The notes beneath the pieces were generated by a model. That model had not been told where the DNA came from and made no database searches. It saw nothing but the letters and a program-made list of their open reading frames with translations. A stretch of 64,000 bases of DNA from positions 8,334,861 through 8,398,860 of the forward strand of contig NC_090196.1 of assembly GCF_024679245.1 (NCBI RefSeq), read 5' to 3'. The stretch is from Pseudorasbora parva (lineage: Eukaryota; Chordata; Actinopteri; Cypriniformes; Gobionidae). How positions within the stretch are numbered: the stretch's first letter is position 1; each line of letters begins with the position of its first letter. Below are positions 1-11,500 of the stretch, in pieces. Position numbers and translations under genes: made by a program.

Positions 1-115
1 ACGGCACAGAGAAACGATATAACTGAATCACTCCCAGAATTATTGTATCCAGCGGATGAATGATAAAAACACTGACAGCCAATCAGAATCCATTCTAAAT
101 TAACAAGCTGAAGCA
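1..115. repeat. Dispersed repeat copy, also at 40091-40202
   Basis: Resembles 40091-40202 in the same orientation: cacagagaaa, then a variable middle, then gacagccaatcagaatcc and taacaagct. The match is imperfect and starts at the window edge, so the element is incomplete here. The family was not identified. It lies in an intron of b4galnt4. Confidence 0.55.
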
Positions 116-639
116 CTTAAAGCGGCAGACAAATATGCGCTTAACTAAACAAACTTAACAGAACAATATTGTCCACTGGTGTGGATGTTAATATAGCTCA
201 GCTATTTCAGCCTTTAGATAAGAAGGGACTCTCTGACTCTCTGACCCATGGTAGGTTCCCCTTTGGGGTTTCCGGGCCCCTCCTAACTCAGAGCTCGGGA
301 CAAAGGATCCAGGGCCGATTTGTTCTGAGCATGACAAGTAAAGTTACCGGTAGCATTTTCAATAGGACACAGTTCAGTATCATATGGTTTAAATCATTCC
401 ACACATGGAATCTAAAGGCCCGGGTACACTTAAAGAAAATAAAACCATCTTTTACTCACCTTGCTGTTGTTCCATTTTTGGCATGTATGTGGCAAGATTT
501 GGTAGACTTTATCAATTTTTTGCTTAGTTTTTTTTATTCTCTGAAATTTTCTGGGGACCCCTTAGTACCTTCTGGAGGACCCCAGCAAGCAATTTTGCGT
601 TTAAAAGACATCTAATAGCAACCTAATCTCACAGAATTC
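116..639. other. Intron sequence, nothing recognised
   Basis: No exon-like or transposon-like signal was recognised. A 148-codon open frame beginning at 169 has no domain-like content and I treat it as chance. Confidence 0.5.
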
Positions 640-1460
640 TCTATATTTAGTTTGGATCATAATTTGAGTGTCCCCAACTGAGCAAGCCAAGCCAAAGGCG
701 ACAGTGGCAAGGAACCAAAACTCCGTCACGGCATGATGGAGCAAAATAAACCTTGGGAGAAACCAGACTCAGTCGGGGCACCAGTTCTCCTCTGGCCTAT
801 TAACTCACCGTGTATGATTATTATTCCGGCAACCTTACAGGTCAGAAATCATATTAGATTGGAATATTCAACATTTCTGGGTATCATGCAAGAGACGGGT
901 TTATTGAGGATGGCGCGACATGAAACGATGAAATGATCAGAGTTATTGCGCTGGAGACAGGTTTTTTGAGCATGACGTGCCGGTGAGGCAAATTCAGAAA
1001 AGACACCAATTGACACGGACTCAGCAGACACTCCAGGATGTGTTGGTCATGTCCAGACGCAGGTTGACCATCCGATCCGGACACGGCCTGGATCCGGCCG
1101 ACTGCAGTAAACCTCGGGATAAACAGAGAAACTAACATTAGCGTAGATGCCACACTTTTTATGATGTAACGAGTACATCAGGTGTTATGGGAAGTGTTCC
1201 CGGTTCCGGCTGACCTAGTTAATGCAGCCTAACAATCAGTCAATTGATCTGTATAATAAAAAATGAAAAATGTTCTATGTGTATGCCATTGTAAAGAGAT
1301 GTGTTTTTAGTCTAGATTTAAACTGACAGAGTGTGTCTGCTTTCCGAACAATGCTAGGAAGACTGTTCCAGAGTTAAGGTGCTAAATAGGAAAAGTATCG
1401 CCCACCCGCAGTTGATTTAGATATTCTAGGTATTATCAGAGCCAGAGTTTTGAGCCAGAG
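640..1460 (-). mobile_element. LINE 3' fragment (L2/CR1-like)
   Basis: Aligns by eye with the 3' part of the better-preserved LINE at 12655-14330. Both share gtgtccccaactgagcaag, the block around aaaccttgggagaaaccaga and the block around cctagttaatgcagcc. It reads on the minus strand, so the 3' end is at the low coordinate. No reverse-transcriptase coding remains, and the fragment stops near the motif that corresponds to 13560. Confidence 0.75.
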
Positions 1461-1462
1461 TT

Positions 1463-1497
1463 AATTGCGAATTGCGCAATAGACGCAATTCGCAATT
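1463..1497. repeat. Perfect 14-bp inverted repeat, 7-nt loop
   Basis: AATTGCGAATTGCG at 1463-1476 and its exact reverse complement at 1484-1497 surround caataga. It lies just past the truncated LINE fragment. No T-run follows it, and a transcription terminator role is not expected in a vertebrate. Confidence 0.8.
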
Positions 1498-1835
1498 AGA
1501 CGCAATCCATCACCCCAGGGAGCCACAGGTCGCAAGTTTGAGACCCATGAATTAAACCAACCACCTTGTAATCAATTTTGACTTTGCTTACATGATGTAA
1601 TATCATACATAAGTTATTTTGGCAAAAACGACATGTAACCAAATTCAAGGTTATTTTAGCTAGAAGTGTGTTACTCATAGCCAGACTATATTGGGTTTAT
1701 AGCTAACCGAGGCAGGGAAAAGACGGCTATTGCTTGCTGAGATGTATCATGCTGTCTCAGAACGGTCTGTTGCCCGTGCTATATGAGGCTTGAGTATACT
1801 TTCCCTCTAACTGTTCCTCTTTGTCTTTATTACAG

Positions 1836-1902
1836 TGGCGCCCTTTCCTGCCAGGACTCAAGTATGAGGTCATTGATTCCGCCTACATCTCCTTATACAC
1901 AG
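1836..1902 (+). CDS. b4galnt4: b4galnt4 exon a (PA14 domain, partial)
   Basis: 67 bp between a tacag acceptor and a gtaacc donor. It reads from phase 0 and leaves one base for the next exon. The peptide runs [20 protein letters not shown] and matches the family's PA14 region. It is the first exon visible; a 15-kb intron follows. The split codon completes to Asp with exon b. Confidence 0.85.
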
Positions 1903-4900
1903 GTAACCCTTCCTCTCCACAAACTCCACAAATTAAAAATAACTAGCATTGACTAGCCATCGAACTGCCACCAAACCACCATGGTTTGAGTAGTTTGATT
2001 AAATGACAGTTTTAACTTTAAACTTTGATGGTTTTCTTTGAGGTGCTCAAGAGGTTATACTGTGACCTGTTTATGAAACATATGGTGTCTCCGAGAGCTT
2101 TAGAGAAGGAAAAAAGTGGCTTTTTCAGGATCAGTGAGATTGATGACAGTGACTTCTTCTGCCCGAGGCTGTTTCCAATCGCTGGTCTTTGTGTAGGGAA
2201 TGGTACAGTGTGTCCCATCGGGCTTGAAACAACTAGATGTATTAGCCGCATTACACTTTAAAGTAGTTTTCCGTGCCCTAAAGTTGTAAGTGCGAAGACT
2301 TTTAATAGCATCCTACTGAGTTCCCCACAAAATTGATGAGTTTAGACAACGTAATTTGCTTTTAACACTTTTCGGTTTCAATGCCCAGAGGTGAAGCAAA
2401 ATTGAAAATGTGCTTAGAGCTGTTGTGACAAAGAGAGACACAGGAAAAAGAACAAGATTGTAAAGAGTCGGTCGGATCTTGCTCTCAAAGGGAGATCAGG
2501 CATGGAGCGCGGACATCCGTAGCTTGCATACCGTTGCCATGGTGATCATGCTGACCTTCAAGGATAGCCTTTTGGAGTGTCTTCAGAGCTTATGTTTTCA
2601 AGCAGTTCCCACTCTCTGGCCTCATAGATTGTCAAGTTGGAAAATAGATTTATGAGATCTCTATAATAATATTTATATAGTTTTTCCAGCAAATGGAGAT
2701 TTTGATGAAGTGTTTATTCATTTATAAGTGATATATAATTGTTCATGAAGGCTGGAAATGAAAAACAACTTACTGATAAAATTTGCCAAAAAAGAGACTT
2801 AAAGGGGGGGTGAAATGCTGTTTCATGCATACTGAGCTTTTTACACCTTTAAAGACTTGGATTCCCATCCTAAATATAGACAAAGTTTAAAAAACTAATG
2901 TTGGACGTTTGATGGAGTATTTCTGTGTTAAAAATACTCCTTCCGGTTTCTCACAAGTTTCGGCGAGTTTTTTTCGAGTATGGGTCTACTTGACGTTAAA
3001 TAGATCGGAAGGTCCTTGTATGGGCTGTACGGGCTCTTCTCCCGGTAGGGTGCGCGTGTGCGTAACTAGAGGGAGAGAGAGGAAATGCACGCCGTAAACA
3101 GTCTCTCAGGTGCAGATCCAGTCGTCCGTGAACACTTATGACGCGCCGCGCTCCACTTTATTCCTATGGATGACGTCGAGCGACTTCAACGCTTCAGCAC
3201 AGCATTCCGGGAAGGCAGCGCTGCATTTGAACCGATTTGAACGCAGAAATGACGGGAAGCTTCAAGGCATCGCTTCAGTCGCGTCGCGATTTCCACGGTC
3301 ACTGCTGTCACAGGACTTCACCAAATCATACCAAAGAAGTGTGTTTTTGACAGAGCGGTCCCAGCGATAAAGGTTCGGTCCTGCTTTGGAAGCAGCCGGT
3401 GAGTAAATCAACTTCAAATGTCTCTGCTATTGGCTACCGTCGCATGAGTAAACATCAGTAAACGATACGATCGCGTGCTTCGTCATTCAAATGCGCTAAC
3501 GGTTACTCCATTGTTGTTCTGTATAACACTAGTCTGACTCTGACGTGCAAAACCGTTTTGCTTGCAACCTCTAAGGTCTAGTCACATACAATAGTCCATA
3601 AACCGAATCATGTCCTCATAAACTGCGCATAAAGACACACAAAGGCCCCTAAATACAGTACATACCACAGAGACGGACATCCTGATGTTGCCGTTTCTCC
3701 TGTTCAATTTATTTCAGCCTCAGATTTGATTGTGGATCATTATCTGTATTAGCTGAGAGCGATGGGTTTCTCCACGCTTGAGGACATCACCGCTTTGTGC
3801 ACAGAGAGTGAAATGCTCATTGGGTCAGCAGGGTCAGACAAAAACAGGTTAAAGAAAAGACATGTTAACTGCAAAAGAATGCAGTGTGAAACCATCAGGA
3901 ATCGTTACAGTTAGGTAAATATTCCTATAAAATGACCCCAACTTACAAGCTGAAGTGTTGTAAAATACATGAAGACTGTTTTTATAGGCTTTATAGACTG
4001 ATAGTTTGAGAGTGACTCTTGAAGGACCAGCAGTAAGTTTGGCAGTAAGATTAGGATGTTCATTTTTAGTCCATCTCCTACCCTGTAGTCCGTTTTGCAG
4101 AGATGGACTAAAAATGAAATCCCAGATTCTGGATTCTGGAAGATGAATTCTTCAAACAGTGGTACAAGAGGATGAGGATCCATCAAGAGTCACTCTCAAC
4201 CTATCAGTCTATAACGCCTACTATAGTCTTCTGTATTCACAACACTTCTTCATGTATTTTACATATTAGTTCACCCAAAAATTAGTTTTTGTCGTTAAGA
4301 CCCGTAAGACCTCCGTTCATCTTCAGAACACAAATGAAGATATTTTTGTTGAAATCCGATGGCTCAGAAAGGCCTTCATTGACACCAATGTCATTTCCTC
4401 TCTCAAGACCCATAAAAGGCACTGAAGACGTTGTTAAATAGCCCATTGGATTAGCCTAGAAATCTAGACGCACCCTAGCGGCAGCAAATCTAATCTGCCA
4501 CGAGTGTCGTCTAGCAACTCTCAATATACGTCTGAGCTGTAAAAACCAAACTCTGGTCAGGCCAATCACATTGGCCCTCATTTATCAAAAGTGCGTACAC
4601 CAAATTTCCAGCGTGCACCTTGCGTACACCCAAACCCACGGTGACTTTGGGATTTATCAATATGGACGTTGGCGTACGGCACGCTCAAATCCTACGCCAG
4701 CTCAGGAGGTGGTGTACGCACGTTTGAGTTAGTGGGAAAATGCGCAGAAAAGCAATTCCTAACACCACAAAACGCACTGACAAGATATGCTATATAACCC
4801 ACTGTTAAATATCACAACAACAATATTCAGTGCTTATTTTTGTGCAATATGAACGTCAATGTTTAATTTGTGTGACTTTACCAAAGCGTTTGATTTGTAG

Positions 4901-7900
4901 GCATATGTAGCCTATTCCTCCAGTCGCAACTCGCGAGCCTGTGCGCTTTATCTGACGTTTCAGGCCCGCCTGGCCCGGCAGCTGCACACGGACTGGGACT
5001 AAAATAATTCAGACTGACAAAATAATAAAAATGACCTTCTTCTTTTAAATAATAATAAAATCAATAAAAACGACATTCTTCTTCTAAATAACAAGCGTCA
5101 TTAAGAATAATAATTAGGGCTGTAACGATATGCGATATGAAATCGAAATCGCAATACGCAGGTCCACGAACCTGTATCGCGATGTGAGAAGGCAGAATCG
5201 CGACACACCCCTTCCAACTCCCAGAATTATCCTTCCTGTCCAGGTCCAACTTTTAAGTCAGCAGTATGGCAACATTTCAGCTACCCGGTGGAGAACAAGG
5301 ATGGCAATCGTGTAGTTGACAAGACCCACACAATTTGTCGTAAGTGTTTCAAGAAGCTTCCCCAACCGGCTGGCAACGTGGTGTGAGCGCGGCGTTTCTG
5401 TTGCGTGTCATCCGCGGGGCGGCTGCGTGGCGTTTTCTCTTTCTTTGCACACCAGAAGCGTGTCTGACGCGGCGCCTCTGTTGGTATTGATGTACAGGAG
5501 GCCCTATACGTCATGTTAAATATATATTGCCTATTGGTACCGCAAAGAAAACGTCGGCAGCAGCCTATTGACCATACAGATATATGGTATTGACGGCAAA
5601 ATAGGCTACAGAATTCTGTACAGAATAAAACTGTTTTGTCCCCCCCCATATCGAGGTTTGTATCGTACCGTGGGTCAAAAATCGTGATACGAACCGAATC
5701 GTGGGTTTGGTGTATCGTTACAGCCCTAATAATAATCATAATAATAATAAGAATAAGAATCTTACAAATTGTCATGTAATTTTAAATGTGAATGAATCTT
5801 ACTCCACACCACATCATCATCACTATTGTACACCCCAATACATGTGCCGTGATACGAAATTAAATGCTAATTTTTTCAAAACGTGCTGTAAAATAATGCA
5901 GTGATTGATCATCCAAACAGCTATTTAAACTGCTGGAGTGCGCTTCTCAACCTCCACACTATTAACAGTACTCGTTATTTGTGTCCATATTTTTTTTTTG
6001 TAGGTGCCTTTAATTCCACTCTTTAAACTCCCAAATAAAACAATTTCGGGGTTTTTTTCCACTTCCCTGGTGATCTCGATGGGCGCGTCTCAATCATCTC
6101 ACTAGTTCAGTAGTCAGGGCACTGATCAGGGAGTCAGCCCATTGACTTATGTCCTAATCAGTGCCCTGACTAGTGGAGTAGTGAGATGATTGAGCGCGCC
6201 CGATCTCCACGTCGGAGAAGTTTCGCTTCTTTGCCGTCTTTTGTTTGTCCATGGCGTAAAATGAGGGCATGGGGGAGGCGGAGACTTGAATATATAGGGG
6301 CGTGTTATTCTAATGACGATCGTTTTCAGCCGCCGCATTTATCAAGGGCAGGTATTGCGTACACCTGGATTGCAGAGGTACGCACAGCTTCATAAATCAG
6401 GCGGTGAGAGGAGTGTAAGCATAATCTTACGCCAACATATACACCCGTTTCTACGCAAGATTGATAAATGAGGGCCATTGTGTATAGAGTCGGTGGGCGG
6501 GGCTTAACATAATGACGGCCGAGTTGCACTTGTGTGTTAAGGCCTTTGCACACTGAGTCCGTAATTCGCATGCGAAATTTACGCACTTCAAAAAATAAAT
6601 TCGACCTCACGTTATGTCAATCACGCTTGCACACTGTCTCCGAAACTTTCGTCCGTCAAATAAAATTCGGAACAGGTTAGATTTTCTGCGTTTTCGCATC
6701 CGTAAAAACCATAGACTGTAAAAAAATATGGACGTAGTGTCCGTGACGTCACCCATAGGATTCCGATAAGCCGTTCTGAAGCTTAAAGTCAGGGCGAGCT
6801 GGGCGTTGCCATCTTGTGAGCGAGTCATCGCGTGTCACTCCCGGATAACAGAAAATGGGCAAAAAGGCGGGATGTGCGTGGAGCTGAGGTGAAGCAATGA
6901 CTATAAATGGCAGATAAATGGCTATCCACCTGTAACCACGCCCTTAATTATGCAGAACTTTAAGGCTTTATATAACGTAAACAAATGAGTTATAAAAAAA
7001 TTCACCCCCCTCACAGTTGTCATGAAGATCAAAATTAGCCTTACAGGCCAAAACCACAATTTGTACCAGGCTGTAAACATGTTTTTTTTTTTTTTTTTTT
7101 TTTTTATGTAAAGTTGAGAATTTTAACATGACGCTCAATGAGATTCTGCTCCCTTCTGGAGCCTGCCTCTAGTGGCCAGTTAAGGAATTAAGTTAGCAAA
7201 GCATCAAACTGAGCAACTGACACTAAAGTAAACTTTGGATCGGTCGGTCTGGATAATCCCGCTTGATAGGAGGGGAAACTCTCCTCTCTACGCGATCGCA
7301 AGAGTGGATGAACCCAATATCTACTCAGGACAAACAATTCATCCTCACTAGACGTCACTTTGTCTTGTTTTGCGGTTTTTTTTTCTGCATTCATTAATAC
7401 GCATCGGACTCATACCCCTTTTCCACCAGAATGAACCGGGTGCTAGTTCGATCGGATCGTTTTTCGAAAACCAGCAAACATTTAAAAGACTTAACCAAAC
7501 AAAGCGAAAGTAATGCGGCCCCTCACGGACATCTGGCGTGCACACACATAACAAAACAAACACAACTCAACGTAAAATCCAGGTCTGGTGATCTCTCGTC
7601 CTTGTATGCTGCCGAGCTCCCTCATGAGAGGATTTGAGATTTGGTGTTGCTCATTCGCCATCACGCCCCGGTCTCGCTCGCTCCTCCACCTTGCCACAAC
7701 ACAGAAAAATATTGCACATATATTTCATCCGCACTTCTACCCGCTCGCACGGAATTAATTATCCGCCCGCACCCCCGCCTGTGTATTTTATAAATGTCAC
7801 AATCCACCCGTTTTAGCCACTTTTATGCCTGCGGGTACCCGACCCGTTGCAGGACTCTACTGCTAGCGATGCAGCGGGAAACACAAACACACACACACAC

Positions 7901-8490
7901 AATTTCCAGGCATGTTCTATCTAATGCATCGACGCTGCGCAGACCAACCCGCATATGATCTCCAAATACTGCGCGAGCGATTCAAAAGCATAAGGAGTCG
8001 TTTCCTCTCGCTGTTACTTTGATGTCATACGGCGATGTCACAGCGCAGAGGCATCTCGAACGAGCCTTCCATCAACAATGCCGAACGTTGCGTTACTATT
8101 GATTCGACATCGTAAATCATCGGCATCAAAACACAGCGAATCCAACGCATTCACGCAGTTCGCAGTAATTTGTATAGACGGTGATTAGTGATGTGTCGTT
8201 CATGAACGATTCGTTCATTTTGAACGAATCTTTATTATGACTCGGGACTACCGAGTTGTCTCAGATAGTGATTCGTTCATTTTGTGTTGACCGCGCATGC
8301 GCATTACGCAACATATGGCCTCTGAATCAGCTCTGAATCTCCGAATGATTAGTTCTTTTGAGTCTCGGGTTTGAGTCTTTCGTTCTTCCTGTTAGTCCCA
8401 TAGAGTCTATGCTGTCAGTAACGGAAACAGAAAAGATTAGTTCTTTTGAATCTCGAGTTTGAGTCTTTCGTTCTTGCTGTCAGTCACATG

Positions 8491-8583
<93 letters not shown>

Positions 8584-11500
8584 GTTGATTCAAAATTAGT
8601 CTAAATGAATTTGTGATGTTAGACTTGAATAGTCAATATATTTCCCATATTTGTATATGTCTGATATTAACTGAGAATAATATTTAAAAAAAAAAAAAAA
8701 ATAACTGTGCTTTTTACTAAAAAGGTTGTGAACTTGTGTTCTATACGGTGACAAGTCACGTGACAAAAGAACGAACGACTCAAACCCGAGACTCAATCAA
8801 AAGAACTAATCTTTTCTGTTTCCGTTATTGACAGCATAGACTCTATATGGGACTAACAGGAAGAACGAAAGACTCAAACCCGAAAGACTCGTAAGAACTA
8901 ATCATTTTTGTTTCCGGACCTGTGTCACGCACGGTCCGGGCGGCCCAGCCCCCAGATCTGATCAGAGTCAGACACAGACGAGTCGACAGCTAACGTCTCG
9001 AGGAGCTCGAAGACACGAGAGGCGGAAAACAAACGTGATAAATATGAAGTTGCAAGAGAAAGAATGTTTTGGATCAGGAGGTGAGGTGAACTAACAGAGA
9101 AACTGCAATAGCCTGACCCAACAACTAATCAATTAATTAAACATTTCAGTTTCTTATAATTTGGCTTTGGTTGCTGTACCCTATAGTTTATTTGTATGTA
9201 GTTTTAAAATGTAATCAACATTTTCATAAGTACTAGATGTGTTGGGCTATTTAACATGTCATTTTGGTGAAATGAACGAAATGACTCGAAATGACTCGAA
9301 AAAAGATTCGTTCATTTTGCTGAACGAGACTCAAAGATCCGAGTCAGTAAAATGATCCGAACTTCCCACTACTAACGGTGATTATAAACGAGCAGCAGCT
9401 ATTAGCTCCATTAGCTGCTATTTAGCCAATCTCCAGTTTGTGTTCATCTTGTTGACCCCGCCCCCAGCGCCTGATGTAAGCAGTTCTTACTTCTAGCCCA
9501 GCAATGTTTTGGTGCTACTTAAGAACCACTTTTCCTGGCTCAGAGCTGGTGCTTTGGCTGTGGAAACACAAAGAACCGATTTGAAACTAGGCTCTGGCTC
9601 TGAACTAGCACCAGCACTGCCTTGGTGGAAAAGGGGTATCAGTGTGCAAGGTCTCTGGCGAACGGCGGTCGAATCAGCTTTGATCGTGACTCTGGAAGAC
9701 TTAAAGTTAAGCTGTTCTCTGAGAAAAGAACAAAGAACGGCACTGAAGTCATTCTTAAAAAGGGAAGATGTGTTCTGAGTTTTGCCGACTGGATACAGCG
9801 AATGTTTAATCTATCAACGAGCTCCGCTTCACGTTTCTCTGGTTGGTTTAAGCTCTATCCAATTGTGTGCAGAGGGAGTTTGAAAGACAACCGTTTACCC
9901 CGCCCCTCGGATTGAACCCTGCCAATGGGTGCGTTTACATGCACGTTCTTAAGCCGATTATGCCTAATAAGCCAACAATGGCTTTTATCGGAGTAAAGTC
10001 ATAAACGGCATAAGCATAAACCGGTCGGAACAGGTGGTTTTTTGCCTCTTACCCTGATTTCGTGCTGTATGTAAACGCATTAACCTGTTTTCTGTCGGCT
10101 TACTGAAGTGCGGATGTGTGATAGGTGACAAACACGCAAACTTAAAGCAGATTTAAATGCATCCAGACAGAGCGAGCTAGCGTTTTGCATGAAATAATGA
10201 CATATATCACAAACGCAGACTGCTTTAAGACCCAGAAAATTGTAAAGATGTGTTCTCTCTTCTCATGCAGCAGAAGTAGAAGAGGTTCAGTCAAAACACT
10301 GCATCTGGAACCGCATGAGGGATAATATGAGCCGTAAATCTCCAGCTGACACGGTGCACGCTTTATTTAACATCACAACTGACATAACCTTTGAAAAACT
10401 CAGTCAGATACGGACATTATTATTTTTGAAGTCACTACAAGGAAATAACCCGGTTTATTAATAAAGTCATGTAAACGCGGTTTACTTGCGTTGTCAGTTT
10501 ACTGGTAAAGTATACTTTAAAGAAAATGGATATATGGAAAACAATCGGTCATACCCTCTGAATAAATAGTGAGAAGTATTAACTGAGATGAGATCATTAT
10601 GCCAGGCTAGCAAACAGTCTAACATAACATTACCTCAGGTATCCATCGCTAGTTTCGACAACATTGTCTTACTTCCTTTGAAGTTGCAGTGAGAAAAAAG
10701 TGTTGTTTTTATTCCACTATATCGACTAAGTGAGCTAAAGTCACACTAGCTAAATTCAATGAACCGTAGCATGCTGATGACATCTGCTGGTTAAAGCCAT
10801 GTCAATGCAACAAGAACACACTTTGAAACTGCAGCGCGAGCTTAGAATAAACAGACCATTATCGTTCATTGGTGTGAATGCAAATATAGTAATTGTTTTA
10901 GTGATCGCGATAGTTATCGTTCTTGGTGTGAATGGGCCTTTATTCTGAAAAATCAGGATGTAATCTTAGTGCCTGTTTCATAATATTAATCTTTAACCAA
11001 GTTATCTGAAGTATGCACACATTAAATTCCTTCCCTCTAATGAGCCAGATTTACTAACAGCTTATGCCAGTGCACAAAAAAAAAAAAAAAAACTTTCTGG
11101 ATTTACTAAAGTTGCGCAGTGAAACATTAGCAGTGAAAAGGCACACACAGTACATTTTCTAGCTGACCCTATTGAATATGCATTTGTAGGAGTTTCCCTT
11201 TCGGACGCAAAATTTATAGGATAAATTAATAAATCAAGCAACTTGGTATTTGGACCATTATTTAACACAGATAAGAAGCAAAAACCCATTTTGCGCTTGA
11301 CATGCTGCGATAATTGCTGCTTGGAGGAGAAACCGAAGGGAACAGAGAGCACGGGCGTGGAAGAAGGGTAAGAATTTTCTCCTCTCGTGTTTATTTAGGG
11401 ACCCAAAAACTGGAAGCTGGTCAACTGGTTTTGCGGGCCTGAACATGAAAACCTTTGAAAAACAGGTTTTTGAGTATTTGAAAACAATATGGTTATAAAA

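Larger units (their letters stand above)
4573..6476. mobile_element. PIF/Harbinger-like DNA transposon, 1.9 kb, non-autonomous
   Basis: Perfect 16-bp terminal inverted repeats GGCCCTCATTTATCAA at both ends, flanked by the 3-bp duplication ATT (4570-4572 and 6477-6479). A 3-bp duplication fits PIF/Harbinger, although the usual target is TWA, so the class is tentative. Removing the element and one ATT rejoins the surrounding repeat. No transposase remains. It carries the nested hAT at 5115-5728 and the hairpin at 6082-6200. Confidence 0.75.
7412..9639. mobile_element. DNA transposon with ATACCCCTTTTCCACC ends
   Basis: ATACCCCTTTTCCACC at 7412-7427 is repeated in inverted form at 9624-9639, and the similarity continues inward to gtgctagttc. 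Target duplications are not clear. No transposase was found. The interior is interrupted by the hAT at 8186-9374; without that, the element would be about 1 kb. Confidence 0.65.

Noticed and set aside
5281..5775. 164-codon minus-strand frame
   Set aside because: It runs across the hAT ends antisense to the BED-finger remnant and has no protein-like features.
6147..7816. Cluster of short frames as small genes
   Set aside because: All lie in recognisable repeats or in CpG-rich repeat DNA, with no conserved domains or splice structure.
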